In this document: piece after piece, positions 26,769-35,895 of the stretch | Layout: every line of letters begins with the position of its first letter | Numbering within the stretch: the stretch's first letter is position 1 | From: an uncultured Eubacteriales bacterium | GTDB taxonomy: Bacteria > Bacillota > Clostridia > Oscillospirales > CAG-382 | Reading direction: 5' to 3' | NCBI GenBank assembly: GCA_934446675.1 | Contig: CAKSEL010000004.1 | Span: 1-64,000 of the forward strand | Length of the DNA: 64,000 nt | Notes under the pieces: model-generated | Database searches by the model: none | What the model saw: only the letters and a program-made list of their open reading frames with translations | Told to the model about the DNA's origin: nothing | Translations under genes and position numbers: made by a program

Positions 26769-28328
26769 TTACGCTTTTTTCTTAAACCAAAGCAGTTTTT
26801 CGAGAGGAGACTCGACCTTGCATACCGTAAGTCCCTCATATTCGCGTCCGTTTTCGTCAATCCATGTACCTTGCGGGAATACGACTGTCTTTTCGCGTTC
26901 TCCCTTGACGACGGACGGGCAGACAAGTATATCTTTCCCGAGCATAAACTCATCTTTTACATATTCAAATCCGTGTCCGGGACAGTTATATTCAAGGTTT
27001 TGCAAAATAGGTTCTCCATCGGTTTCGCACTTATTCACAAGCTGCATAATATAAGGTGCAAACTTTTTATGGAGCATTGCCGCGTTTCTTACGGCTTTGA
27101 GTCCGTTTTCAGACAGCACTCTCCACGGCGCCCACGAAAACTGCATCATGGGACAAAGCGCAGAGCATTGCGCCATTCTTATAAAAAGTTCCTCATCTAT
27201 TACAAAATTCTTCCCTTCTGCGTGCGACCATTCTCCGCCGCCTATCATATCCGGACAGATAAACGGCGTACCCATAAGCCCCTGCATTACCGAGCATGGA
27301 ATAAGCGTGTCTATGCCGCCGTTTTCCCACCGGTGTCCCCTGTCGCAAAGTCTCTGTATACAGTTTTTGCCTGCACCGAGATATGTATCTTTGTATTCAT
27401 GATACTCATATTTTCTTCCAAACTCATTCCATGCAATATTCATGGCGTGAGCGTCGTGGTCATCTCTGACGGGACCGTTTATTACGTTTCCGCTATGGTA
27501 CATTCCGACGGATCCGCCGTCAAATTTAAAACCGTCAACGCCGTAGTCGTTTATAAGATGTTTGAGCTGCCTGTCAAGAAAATCGGCATCGCACTGTTTT
27601 CTGAAATCGAGAATTGCGGATCTTCCGTTCCACCAGTTTACTATTGCGGGCTGACCGTTCTTTGTGCGAAGGAATATTTCCTTTGCGTCGCCGCGCTTAT
27701 TGAGATCGGGTCTTATATTCATAACAAAATCGTATCCGTCTGCCGTTACAAGCGGAACAACCCAGAGCATCACTTTAAATCCGAGCTTATGCAGTTCGTC
27801 AACCATAGCCTTGGGATTCGGAAATCGAGCCGCGTCAAATTCCCAGTCGCCATATCTTCCGTGCCAGCCTTCGTCTATTATAAATATACCAGGTTCAAAT
27901 CCGTTATCAATTATATCATGTGCGTATTCAAGCAATCCTTTCTGCGTCGGGAAATACGTAAACTCCATCCAGGAGTTATACTGCGCCGTCGTAAAAAACT
28001 CTTCCGGCAGCTTTTTGCCATCGAACGGAAAATGCTTTTTCATTGCAGCAAGATATGCTTCTTTCAGCGTATTTCCGGCTTGTGCAACCTCAAGCTCCCC
28101 GTCCGTTTCAATGCTTATAACTCCGTCTTTTATATCAACCTTAAAGGGTTTATCACACCAGATATATCTGCCCTTATTTGAAAGAAATAACGGCATGGTC
28201 TGATTTACACATTTCTTGCGAAAGTCCTCAGCGTACTCGCTGTTTCGGTCTATCGGGTTGTCACAGCCCCTTGCCGTCGTTCCTCCCCAAAAGCATTCTT
28301 TTTCGTACATTTTGATATTATGTAACAT
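26769..28328 (-). CDS. Glycoside hydrolase family 31 (alpha-glucosidase/xylosidase type)
   Basis: The 519-residue protein has the GH31 barrel: the WMEFTYFPTQ and FIIDEGWHG strand near residue 145-175, the nucleophile motif DGFKFDGG (about 285-292), and the later DMIGGGEW segment with the HAEG acid region that supplies the acid/base. It lacks the long N-terminal domain of secreted alpha-xylosidases and has no signal peptide, so it acts inside the cell on an imported sugar. Shorter GH31 enzymes of this look include MYORG-like and sulfoquinovosidase-like branches; the substrate is not clear. The ATG at 28326-28328 follows GAGGAGG by nine bases; ATGs upstream lack a site. It is divergent from the AraC gene. 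Confidence 0.85.
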   Translation of the reverse strand: MLHNIKMYEKECFWGGTTARGCDNPIDRNSEYAEDFRKKCVNQTMPLFLSNKGRYIWCDKPFKVDIKDGVISIETDGELEVAQAGNTLKEAYLAAMKKHFPFDGKKLPEEFFTTAQYNSWMEFTYFPTQKGLLEYAHDIIDNGFEPGIFIIDEGWHGRYGDWEFDAARFPNPKAMVDELHKLGFKVMLWVVPLVTADGYDFVMNIRPDLNKRGDAKEIFLRTKNGQPAIVNWWNGRSAILDFRKQCDADFLDRQLKHLINDYGVDGFKFDGGSVGMYHSGNVINGPVRDDHDAHAMNIAWNEFGRKYEYHEYKDTYLGAGKNCIQRLCDRGHRWENGGIDTLIPCSVMQGLMGTPFICPDMIGGGEWSHAEGKNFVIDEELFIRMAQCSALCPMMQFSWAPWRVLSENGLKAVRNAAMLHKKFAPYIMQLVNKCETDGEPILQNLEYNCPGHGFEYVKDEFMLGKDILVCPSVVKGEREKTVVFPQGTWIDENGREYEGLTVCKVESPLEKLLWFKKKA

Positions 28329-28351
28329 TTTATTTTTCCTCCTCATATTCA

Positions 28352-28400
28352 TTGACACATGACTTTATTTATATTATAATCATAAAAACACATTTGTAAA
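28352..28400. promoter_or_regulatory. Overlapping divergent promoters, AraC gene (+) and GH31 gene (-)
   Basis: On the plus strand a perfect TTGACA (28352-28357), 17 bases and a perfect TATAAT (28375-28380) drive the AraC/ECF unit. On the minus strand TTTACA (28395-28400), 16 bases and TATAAT (28373-28378) drive the GH31 gene. The two -10 boxes overlap, so the polymerases must compete, a usual setting for AraC-type control. Confidence 0.7.
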
Positions 28401-28453
28401 TCCGTTTTCAGACGTATATTTTTATATTTCGGACACAAAAAAGGAAATGAATA

Positions 28454-29281
28454 ATGGGAAAAGAAGTCGTTGTTAACGAAATCTTAAAATTTTATCATTT
28501 TGCACGTCCCGCCGGTTATGTTTTTGACGGTCATACGCACGCAGACAGAGAGTTCAAATTCGTAATAAACGGCAGTCTTGAGGTGACATACGAGAACATT
28601 ATCCTCATAATGAGCCCCGGCGACTGTCTGTTATGCGAGCCGTATGCATTTCACCGCGAAAGAACGCTGTCGGACGGCACGGAGTACATAAACATACACT
28701 TCAAAAGCGACAGCCTTGAGATCACGGGCAAGGCAAAGACTGCGGTTCTGCGCGGAAACGATCTTATACTGATGAATCTTATACTTTCTGAGCTTGAAGC
28801 TCAGAACAGTGCGTTTACAAATGCGAGCTATGATTTTGAAAAGTACAATTTCTCCACAAAAAAGCTGTTCGAGGCATTATTATACCGCATAATACGCAGC
28901 AACGACATACCCGTTTTCAGCGCCGGAAAAAAGTCGTTCATATACAATCAGGCTATAAATTTCATGCGTGAAAACAGAAACAAGAATCTTACTGTCGAAC
29001 AGATTGCCCATCAGTGCGGCGTTTGCCTGACGGTACTTAAAGGCATTTTCAACGAATTTACCGGTCACGGCGTCGGCAGGCATTTTCTGAACATGAGAAT
29101 TGAGTTGGCAAAAATGAAATTATTGCAGAACGTCCCGGTTTCCGCTATAAGCGAATCAATGGAGTTTTCATCTCAGGCGTATTTTACGCAGTGTTTCAAA
29201 CGCGAATGCGGACTTACCCCGAGTGAGTTTAAAAAGCAAAACATGGTTAAAAAGAAAGGTGAGAAAAATGAAAAACAATGA
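28454..29281 (+). CDS. AraC family transcriptional regulator with cupin sensor
   Basis: The 275-residue protein has an N-terminal cupin-like sugar-binding domain (DGHTHADREF near 25-34 and SPGDCLLCEPYAFHRE near 58-73) and a C-terminal pair of helix-turn-helix motifs (about 165-262), with the family signature SQAYFTQCFKRECGLTPSEF. Divergent placement from the GH31 gene and a shared promoter region point to local control of that glycosidase. A GGAAA site precedes the ATG. The last 14 bases overlap the start of the ECF transporter gene. Ligand unknown. Confidence 0.88.
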   Translation: MGKEVVVNEILKFYHFARPAGYVFDGHTHADREFKFVINGSLEVTYENIILIMSPGDCLLCEPYAFHRERTLSDGTEYINIHFKSDSLEITGKAKTAVLRGNDLILMNLILSELEAQNSAFTNASYDFEKYNFSTKKLFEALLYRIIRSNDIPVFSAGKKSFIYNQAINFMRENRNKNLTVEQIAHQCGVCLTVLKGIFNEFTGHGVGRHFLNMRIELAKMKLLQNVPVSAISESMEFSSQAYFTQCFKRECGLTPSEFKKQNMVKKKGEKNEKQ

Positions 29282-29801
29282 AAAAAACAACCGTGTAAGA
29301 AAAATATGTGTAGCAGCTATGTTCGCGGCAATCTGCGCTGCGGCTACGATGATACACGTTCCGATAAGCGCGACCGGCGGATACATGAACCTCGGCGACG
29401 TTATTGTTCTGCTCTCAGGCTGGCTGCTCGGCCCGGTTTACGGCTTTGCCGCAGCAGGTATCGGTTCGGCTCTTACAGACCTGTTTCTCGGATACACGAC
29501 TTATGTGCCTGTGACATTTATCGTCAAAGGACTCATGGCGGTTGCCGCGTTCTTTATACATAAGGCTTTCGGCAAGGACAATTTTGCAGCAAGAGCTGTT
29601 TCCGCACTCGCAGCGGAAGTTATCATGGTCGGCGGCTATTATCTCTGTGAATCTGCTTTCCTCGGTTACGGATTTATCGGCGCTCTCGGCAGTATTCCCG
29701 GCAACACTATTCAGGCTGTCGGCGGTCTTGTTATCGCCTGTGCCATCTATCTCCCCATTAAAACCGCTTTCGTAAAAGCCGGCAGCGCTTTCAAAAACTG
29801 A
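29268..29801 (+). CDS. ECF transporter S component
   Basis: A 177-residue membrane protein with five to six hydrophobic segments and the S-component hallmarks: Ala-rich first helix (VAAMFAAICAAATM), GGYMNLGDVIVLLSGWLLGP, and a GSALTDLFLGY...FIVKGLMA stretch typical of PF07155-like S components. S components bind the vitamin or nutrient and dock on a shared ATPase/T-protein module encoded elsewhere. The ATG at 29268 has AAAGGTGAG upstream and lies within the AraC gene end, so the two are translated together. No riboswitch is seen ahead of it. The partner regulator hints at a substrate other than a classical riboswitch-controlled vitamin, but this is inference. Confidence 0.82.
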   Translation: MKNNEKNNRVRKICVAAMFAAICAAATMIHVPISATGGYMNLGDVIVLLSGWLLGPVYGFAAAGIGSALTDLFLGYTTYVPVTFIVKGLMAVAAFFIHKAFGKDNFAARAVSALAAEVIMVGGYYLCESAFLGYGFIGALGSIPGNTIQAVGGLVIACAIYLPIKTAFVKAGSAFKN

Positions 29802-30524
29802 CCGGAAATAAAAATACGCGCCGAAGGGTACGCGCTTTCTTGAAAGAAAGCTGAGCGCTCTAAAGAGTGTGAACAAAGAACTTTCGTAGCCCTTAAACAA
29901 GAACAAAATTGTGGATACTCTGTGCCGCCAGCCTGTACCGTCAGCCACCAAAAAGCAGGCGGCTGACTCAATTCTGAGCAGGTGCCAAAGCAAGCTATGG
30001 AAACATAGTACGAAGTATAAGCAAATAAAAATAATTCTGTGCATTGTTATACAACTTTGCACAGAGTTTTTCTATACATAAAAGTAGAATTTGAACCGGG
30101 TTTCTTGCCGATAGGCAAGCTGGGCGCAAAATAAGTCCTGTTGACTGCGTAATAACGCGTAAAAATTGCATTTTTTAGCCTAAAACACAGTTTACGCAGA
30201 CCGCAGCGTGACATGGCATAAAAGTTGAACTGTATCAACTAAAACTATATTTAGAAACCAGCCCCATCCGCGCGCCTGTCGCGCGGCGATTTCGCAACAC
30301 AGCCTTGTGGACAATGCAAAACGAGGATTTTTTGAGATTTCGGAGGCGTACATTATTACGGTAAGCGAAATCCTCCACGTAGCCGCGCTTTCGCGGCGGC
30401 GTTTGAGCGGCGAAAATCTTTTGCCCACTCTTTCGATTCCGAAAAGTGGGTGTATAGGGTTGCACATAGAAGTGGATAATCAGTTTCCGCCACCCCCCAA
30501 AAAGCCACCTAGCCGCAGTGCAGC
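29802..30524 (-). repeat. Interspersed modular repeat, copy R1 (read on minus strand)
   Basis: No real gene lies in this 723-base gap between convergent genes. It is the inverted counterpart of R2. In R1, from left to right, the parts are: a CTTTCTT/AAAGAAAG hairpin, a segment GGATACTCTGTGCCGCC, the CTGTGCA/TGCACAG hairpin (30036-30065), a GCAAGAA-containing tail with hairpin CTTGCC/GGCAAG (30102-30120), the phrase AGTCCTGTTGACTG, a variable middle with a GCGCG-rich stem, and the header hairpin (CCACTTTTCG/CGAAAAGTGG type, near 30423-30450). Open frames inside are low in plausibility and shared by all copies. Confidence 0.8.
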
Positions 30525-32342
30525 TTACTTCTTCGCGTTAGCCTTTGCGCGGTTTACGTTGTTGAGAATAGCCTTTCTCAGACGAATCGACTTCGGAGTT
30601 ACCTCGATAAGCTCGTCGTCGTTGATAAACTCTATCGCCTCTTCAAGGCTGTGAATCTTCGGAGTTACAAGCCTGAGAGCCTCGTCCGCACCCGAAGAAC
30701 GAACCGCAGTCATGTGCTTCTTCTTGCATACGTTTACTACAATATCGTCCGTCTTTGCGCTTTCGCCGACTATCTGACCTTCGTAAACCTCCTGCGACGC
30801 CACAACAAACATCGTGCCTCTGTCCTGAACGTTGTAAATACCGTAGGACGTTGTTTTTCCGGTTTCGTAAGCAACAAGAGAACCGGTGGTGCGCTTTGCA
30901 ATCTCACCCTTGTAAGGCGTGTAGCCGAAGAATATTGAGTTTATAATGCCCTCTCCGCGCGTGTCGGTAAGAAATTCGTTTCTGTATCCGAAAAGACCTC
31001 TCGTCGGAATGTGGAATACAATGTGCATTCTGTCTCCGCGCGGCGTCATGTCTATCATCTCGCCTTTTCTCGCGCCGAGCTTTTCAATAACCGAACCCAT
31101 GTATTCCTGAGGAACGTCGCATGAAACCTCTTCCATAGGCTCCATTTTCACGCCGTTTTCTTCCTTGAACAGAACCTTAGGCGCGCTGACCTGGAATTCG
31201 TAGCCTTCGCGGCGCATGGTTTCTATGAGAATCGAAAGATGCATTTCGCCTCTGCCCATGACCTTGAACGCCTCTGTCGTATCTGTGTCCTCAACTCTTA
31301 ACGATACGTCCTTCAACAGCTCCTTGTAAAGACGTGCGCGCAGATGACGCGAGGTGCAGAACTTGCCCTCCGTTCCCGCAAAAGGAGAATCGTTTACAAG
31401 GAAAGTCATTTCAAGTGTAGGCTCGGAAATCTTTACAAACGGAAGCGCCTCCGGTGCGCTCGGGTCGCAGAGAGTATCTCCGATAGTTACGTTTTCGATA
31501 CCCGATACGCAGACAATATCGCCTGCCGTTGCGCTGTCAACGGGAACACGCTTGAGTCCGTCTATCGTAAAGAGGTTTACTATCTTTGAATTGTAGGGAT
31601 CGTGAAGCTCGTGATGGTGGCAGACGGTTACGTTCATGTTCTTGTTGAAAACGCCGCGTTCTATTCTGCCGGTCGCAATTCTTCCGACATACTCGTTGTA
31701 GTCTATCGACGATACAAGCATCTGAGCTTTTCCGGTTTCGTCAACTTCGGGCGCCGGAATATGATTTATAATAGTATCAAACAGCGGAATAAGGTTCTCC
31801 TCCTGCATATCGGGTGCAAGGGAAGCCGTGCCGTTTCTGCCGGAGCAGAATACTACGGGGCTGTCAAGCTGTTCGTCTGTTGCGTCAAGAGAAATGAGGA
31901 GTTCGAGAACCTCGTCCACAACTTCAAGCGGACGCGCACCCGGTCTGTCAACCTTGTTTACGACGATTATAACCTTGTGACCAAGTTCAAGAGCCTTCTG
32001 AAGAACGAATCTTGTCTGCGGCATTGTACCCTCGAATGCGTCAACCAAAAGCAGTACGCCGTTTACCATTTTGAGTATACGCTCTACTTCTCCGCCGAAA
32101 TCCGCGTGTCCGGGAGTGTCTACAACGTTTATCTTGATATCCTTGTAAACAATGGACGTGTTTTTGGCGAGGATCGTAATTCCGCGTTCTCTTTCAAGGT
32201 CGTTGGAGTCCATAACTCTGTCCTCGACGACTTCGTTTGTTCTGAAAGTTCCGCTCTGCTTTAACATTTCGTCAACAAGCGTCGTCTTGCCGTGGTCAAC
32301 ATGGGCAACTATCGCGATGTTTCTCAAATCATTTCTTATCAT
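30525..32342 (-). CDS. typA: Ribosome-associated translational GTPase TypA/BipA
   Basis: TypA is a GTPase related to EF-G that helps 50S assembly and growth at low temperature. The 605-residue product starts MIRNDLRNIAIVAHVDHGKTT with the P-loop, followed by the switch regions RGITI and DTPGH, the NKVDRPGA recognition motif, and the C-terminal TypA-specific domain ending in a basic tail. Frame continues upstream to 32507 but that part lacks a ribosome site; the ATG at 32340-32342 has AGAGG eight bases upstream and matches the family start. It is convergent with the ECF gene and divergent from a D,D-carboxypeptidase gene. Confidence 0.96.
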   Translation of the reverse strand: MIRNDLRNIAIVAHVDHGKTTLVDEMLKQSGTFRTNEVVEDRVMDSNDLERERGITILAKNTSIVYKDIKINVVDTPGHADFGGEVERILKMVNGVLLLVDAFEGTMPQTRFVLQKALELGHKVIIVVNKVDRPGARPLEVVDEVLELLISLDATDEQLDSPVVFCSGRNGTASLAPDMQEENLIPLFDTIINHIPAPEVDETGKAQMLVSSIDYNEYVGRIATGRIERGVFNKNMNVTVCHHHELHDPYNSKIVNLFTIDGLKRVPVDSATAGDIVCVSGIENVTIGDTLCDPSAPEALPFVKISEPTLEMTFLVNDSPFAGTEGKFCTSRHLRARLYKELLKDVSLRVEDTDTTEAFKVMGRGEMHLSILIETMRREGYEFQVSAPKVLFKEENGVKMEPMEEVSCDVPQEYMGSVIEKLGARKGEMIDMTPRGDRMHIVFHIPTRGLFGYRNEFLTDTRGEGIINSIFFGYTPYKGEIAKRTTGSLVAYETGKTTSYGIYNVQDRGTMFVVASQEVYEGQIVGESAKTDDIVVNVCKKKHMTAVRSSGADEALRLVTPKIHSLEEAIEFINDDELIEVTPKSIRLRKAILNNVNRAKANAKK

Positions 32343-32621
32343 AAAATAACCTCTGACTTCTTCAAATATATCACAAACATATATTTTATCACAATTATTT
32401 CCGTATTTATTTAATTTCCGCCATTGTTTACCATGGATTTTATTTTTTTTAACAAAATAAACACATTCCGCGCATTTGCGGCAAAAGCCGTCCCCGATAC
32501 ACGGCAAAAATCAAAAACAATGCTTGCGGTTACAGCATAATTTTCAGCTTTTGGGAATATTTCGGGCTTGTTTTGCAAATATTTATTAACGTAAACAAAA
32601 TTGAATGCGGAGGTAATCAGC

Positions 32622-33809
32622 ATGAAAAATAAATTTCGCAGGGTACTTGCATTTCTGCTCTGCGCGGCTTGCATGGGATTTGTCAAAATAAGTGCCGCAG
32701 ACATTGAAAAAAGCGTTATAAGAGAGGACATTCAGGCTGCGGCGTCGGGTGCGGTGCTTGAAATAAGCTGCGAATCGGCGTGTCTTATGGAGGCGTCGAC
32801 GGGCGAGATACTTTACGAACAGAATTCCGACGAAAGGCTTGAGCCTGCATCTGTCACAAAGATAATGTCGTTATTGCTGATAACGGAGGCGCTTGACAAC
32901 GGTGACATAAAGCTTGACGACGGAGTTACGGGAAGTGCGCACGCCGCAAGCATGGGCGGCTCACAGATCTGGCTTGAACCCGGCGAAACTCTCTCAGTAA
33001 ACGATATGCTAAAGGCAATAGCCGTAGCAAGCGCGAACGACTGCACGGTGGCAATGGCTGAACATCTTGCCGGCAGCGAGGAAACATTTGTTGCCAGAAT
33101 GAACGAGCGTGCAGAACAGCTCGGCATGGAAAACACGCACTTTTCAAACTGCACCGGTCTTCCCGTCGAAAACCACTACACAACGGCTCACGACATTGCG
33201 CTTATGACAAGAGAACTGTTAAAGCACGAAATAATCTTTGACTACACAACGATCTGGACAGACACGCTCAGAAACGGTGCCATGGGGCTTTCAAACACAA
33301 ACAAACTCATACGTTTCTACAACGGTGCAAACGGAATGAAAACCGGCTTTACGTCAAGCGCCCTGTACTGTCTTTCAGCGACGGCAAAGCGCGGAGATAT
33401 GCAGCTTATAGCCACGGTCATGAAAGGCCCGACTTCGGACAAACGCTTTCAGGACGCAAAAAAGCTGCTTGACTACGGATTTGCAAACTTCTGTCTTTAC
33501 ACGCCCGAAATCAATATTGCTAAAACTCTTCCCGTTACCTGCGGAACAAAGCAAAACGTCAGGATAAAGTGCGAAAACAAGCCTCTGTTACTGCCGAAAG
33601 GCAAAGAAAAGGACGTTGAAAGCAATGCCGTTCTCGAAAAAAAATTAGCCGCGCCCGTTACAAAAGGACAAAGCGTCGGATACGTTTCATACAGCGTCGG
33701 CGGCAAAGAAATAGCAAAAATTCCCGTTACGGCGTCGGGAAACGTCGCAAAACTGTCGTTTCCTGATATACTTTCAAGGCTAATAAAAGAGAGCGTTTCC
33801 GTAAGATAG
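32622..33809 (+). CDS. D-alanyl-D-alanine carboxypeptidase (PBP5/DacF-like)
   Basis: A 395-residue low-molecular-weight penicillin-binding protein that trims the terminal D-alanine from peptidoglycan stem peptides. It has an N-terminal signal peptide (basic start, hydrophobic FLLCAACMGFV) and the active-site motifs SVTK (SxxK), SAN (SANDCTVA) and KTG (MKTGFTSSA), then a C-terminal beta domain (about 300-375) of the PBP5_C kind, ending in an amphipathic helix that may anchor to the membrane. The ATG at 32622 has GGAGGT seven bases upstream; an ATG at 32601 has none. It precedes pgi by 95 bases but pgi has its own promoter. Confidence 0.92.
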   Translation: MKNKFRRVLAFLLCAACMGFVKISAADIEKSVIREDIQAAASGAVLEISCESACLMEASTGEILYEQNSDERLEPASVTKIMSLLLITEALDNGDIKLDDGVTGSAHAASMGGSQIWLEPGETLSVNDMLKAIAVASANDCTVAMAEHLAGSEETFVARMNERAEQLGMENTHFSNCTGLPVENHYTTAHDIALMTRELLKHEIIFDYTTIWTDTLRNGAMGLSNTNKLIRFYNGANGMKTGFTSSALYCLSATAKRGDMQLIATVMKGPTSDKRFQDAKKLLDYGFANFCLYTPEINIAKTLPVTCGTKQNVRIKCENKPLLLPKGKEKDVESNAVLEKKLAAPVTKGQSVGYVSYSVGGKEIAKIPVTASGNVAKLSFPDILSRLIKESVSVR

Positions 33810-33843
33810 GCATAAATATTACAAAATACGTCACAAAATGACA

Positions 33844-33872
33844 TTGTATTGTATATAAGTGGGGGGTATAAT
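33844..33872 (+). promoter_or_regulatory. Promoter of pgi
   Basis: TTGTAT (33844-33849), a 17-base spacer ending in six G, and a perfect TATAAT (33867-33872). The run of G next to the -10 box is unusual. Confidence 0.65.
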
Positions 33873-33904
33873 TAGGTTGAAACAAAAATGGAGGTAATTT
33901 TACC

Positions 33905-35245
33905 ATGGCTATTAAGTGTAACGACAAATTTGTCAAAAAGTTCGTATCGGACAGTGATATAGAGGCTCTTATTCCGGCTCTCAAGGACGCTCACGAAAAA
34001 ATCATAAACAAGAGCGGCGAAGGCGCGGATTTTCTCGGCTGGCACTCTCTTCCCGTTGACTACGACAAGGAAGAATTCGCGAGAATCAAGGCTGCCGCAA
34101 AGAGAATTCAGGGAATGTGCGACGTTCTGGTTGTAATCGGTATCGGCGGTTCATATCTCGGCGCGCGTGCGGCGATAGAATACATCAAGTCGCCCAACTA
34201 CAATCTTCTCGAAAAAGACACGCCTTCGATATTCTTCATAGGCAACTCGATAAGCCCGTCCGCACTTTCCGAAACCCTTAAAATGTGCGAGGGCAAGGAC
34301 ATCTGCGTAAACGTTATTTCAAAGTCGGGCACAACTACCGAGCCTGCCGTAGCGTTCAGAATTTTCCGCGAACTTCTCGAAAAGAAGTACGGCAAGGACG
34401 GCGCAAAGGAAAGAATTTTCGCGACCACCGACAAGGCTCGCGGAACTCTTAAAGAATTTTCCGACAAGTCCGGCTACGAAACGTTTGTAATTCCGGACAA
34501 TGTAGGAGGACGTTACTCTGTACTGACTGCGTGCGGACTTCTTCCGATTGCGGTTGCCGGCTGCGACATTGACGAAATAATGAGAGGCGCTGCCGACGCT
34601 TACAAGGAGCTTTCGGTATGCGACATTGAAAAGAACGACGCGTACAAATATGCCGTTCTCAGAAACGCGCTTTACAGAAAAGACAAGAGCGTTGAAATAA
34701 TGGCTTGCTACGAGCCTGCTTATCAGTACATGAACGAGTGGTGGAAACAGCTCTTCGGCGAAAGCGAAGGCAAGGACGGCAAGGGTTTATTCCCGGCGTC
34801 GGTAATTTACTCCACAGACCTCCATTCTCTCGGTCAGATTGTACAGGAAGGCAGAAGAATTATATTTGAAACAGTCGTTGACATTGACAAGCAGAACGCA
34901 AGCGTTGTAATCCCCAACGATCCCAACAACGTTGACAACCTCAACTTCCTTTCCGGTCACGAACTTAACGAGGCCAACAAGAAGGCTTATCTTGCAACCG
35001 TATTTGCACACACCGACGGAAACGTTCCGAACATTGTACTTGAAGTACCGTCAAGAGACGAATACGACTACGGTTATCTTGTTTACTTCTTTGAACTTGC
35101 GTGCGCCGCATCGGGTTACATTCTCGGAGTAAATCCGTTCAACCAGCCCGGCGTTGAGGCATACAAGAAGAACATGTTTGCTCTTCTCGGCAAGCCCGGC
35201 GAAGAAAACGAAAAGAAAAGAAAAGAACTCGAAGCGAGAATGTAA
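33905..35245 (+). CDS. pgi: Glucose-6-phosphate isomerase
   Basis: The 446-residue enzyme interconverts glucose 6-phosphate and fructose 6-phosphate in glycolysis. SIS-fold motifs are present: VVIGIGGSYLGARA (about 78-91), the phosphate-binding VISKSGTTTEPA (about 138-149), VGGRYSVL, and the late GHELNEANKKA-type region; the catalytic glutamate sits in FGESEGK. The short length is that of the Bacillus-type enzyme. TGGAGGT lies nine bases before the ATG. Codon usage is strongly biased to C-ending codons (GAC, AAC, TAC, AAG), which suggests high expression. A terminator follows within repeat R2. Confidence 0.96.
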   Translation: MAIKCNDKFVKKFVSDSDIEALIPALKDAHEKIINKSGEGADFLGWHSLPVDYDKEEFARIKAAAKRIQGMCDVLVVIGIGGSYLGARAAIEYIKSPNYNLLEKDTPSIFFIGNSISPSALSETLKMCEGKDICVNVISKSGTTTEPAVAFRIFRELLEKKYGKDGAKERIFATTDKARGTLKEFSDKSGYETFVIPDNVGGRYSVLTACGLLPIAVAGCDIDEIMRGAADAYKELSVCDIEKNDAYKYAVLRNALYRKDKSVEIMACYEPAYQYMNEWWKQLFGESEGKDGKGLFPASVIYSTDLHSLGQIVQEGRRIIFETVVDIDKQNASVVIPNDPNNVDNLNFLSGHELNEANKKAYLATVFAHTDGNVPNIVLEVPSRDEYDYGYLVYFFELACAASGYILGVNPFNQPGVEAYKKNMFALLGKPGEENEKKRKELEARM

Positions 35246-35895
35246 ATCGGAAAGTACACTTGTGCTTCGCTGATTTTGGGTTGTTTTTGGCGGAAACAGG
35301 GTACTTTCTTCAAAGTGCGACTTTATACGCCCACTTTTCGGAATCGAAAAAGTGGCGCTCTAAAGAGTGTAAATCAAAAGATTTTTGCCGCTCAAACGCC
35401 GCAGCGAAAGCGCGGCTTCTTCTCCACGCATCAGCCTATCGTCGGTAAAACTTTTCAGCACCTCCGAAATTCTCTATCCTCGCTCGCAGATGCTCCACAC
35501 TGCTCGATAATTGGGTTTGTACAAACTTTGACCCTTGCGAAAGCAAGGGTTATTTTTTATATTTTCTAACAGTCAACAGGACTCGTTTTTGCGCCCAGCT
35601 TGCCTATCGGCAAGAAATTTGGTTCAAATTCTACTTTTATGTATAGTAAAAAACTCTGTGCAAAGTATTTAACAATGCACAGAGTTTAATTTTATCAAGT
35701 TATACTTCGCACTATGTTTCCATAGCTTGCTCACGCACCCGTTTAGATTTGAGTTCGCAGTCCTGCTGTTCGACTGCGAACGGTATAAGCTGGCGGCACA
35801 GAGTATCCCATAGCCTTTTTCTTATTTAAGGGCTGCCGTTTTCTTTGCAGCTTTCTTTTTAACAAAGAAAGCGCGTACTCTTTTGCGCGTACTTC
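35246..35895 (+). repeat. Interspersed modular repeat, copy R2
   Basis: This 650-base gap between convergent pgi and dnaJ is filled by a repeat copy in inverted orientation to R1. Parts: header hairpin CCACTTTTCG/CGAAAAAGTGG (35322-35347), GCCGC/GCGGC hairpin, variable middle, a terminator (35531-35558), the ACAGTCAACAGGAC phrase, tail hairpin CTTGCC/GGCAAG (35598-35613), a 12-bp hairpin AAACTCTGTGCA/TGCACAGAGTTT (35649-35686), a TTCGCAGTC/GACTGCGAA hairpin (35753-35780), and a TTTCTTTG-rich end touching the dnaJ stop codon. Confidence 0.8.
35531..35558 (+). terminator. Intrinsic terminator, probably of pgi, inside repeat R2
   Basis: Stem CCCTTGC/GCAAGGG with a GAAA loop followed by TTATTTTTT. 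Its counterpart is not obvious in the other repeat copies. Confidence 0.75.

Noticed and set aside
26724..28181. 485-residue open frame antisense to the GH31 gene
   Set aside because: It mirrors codon bias of a clear GH31 gene; no ribosome site and no family resemblance.
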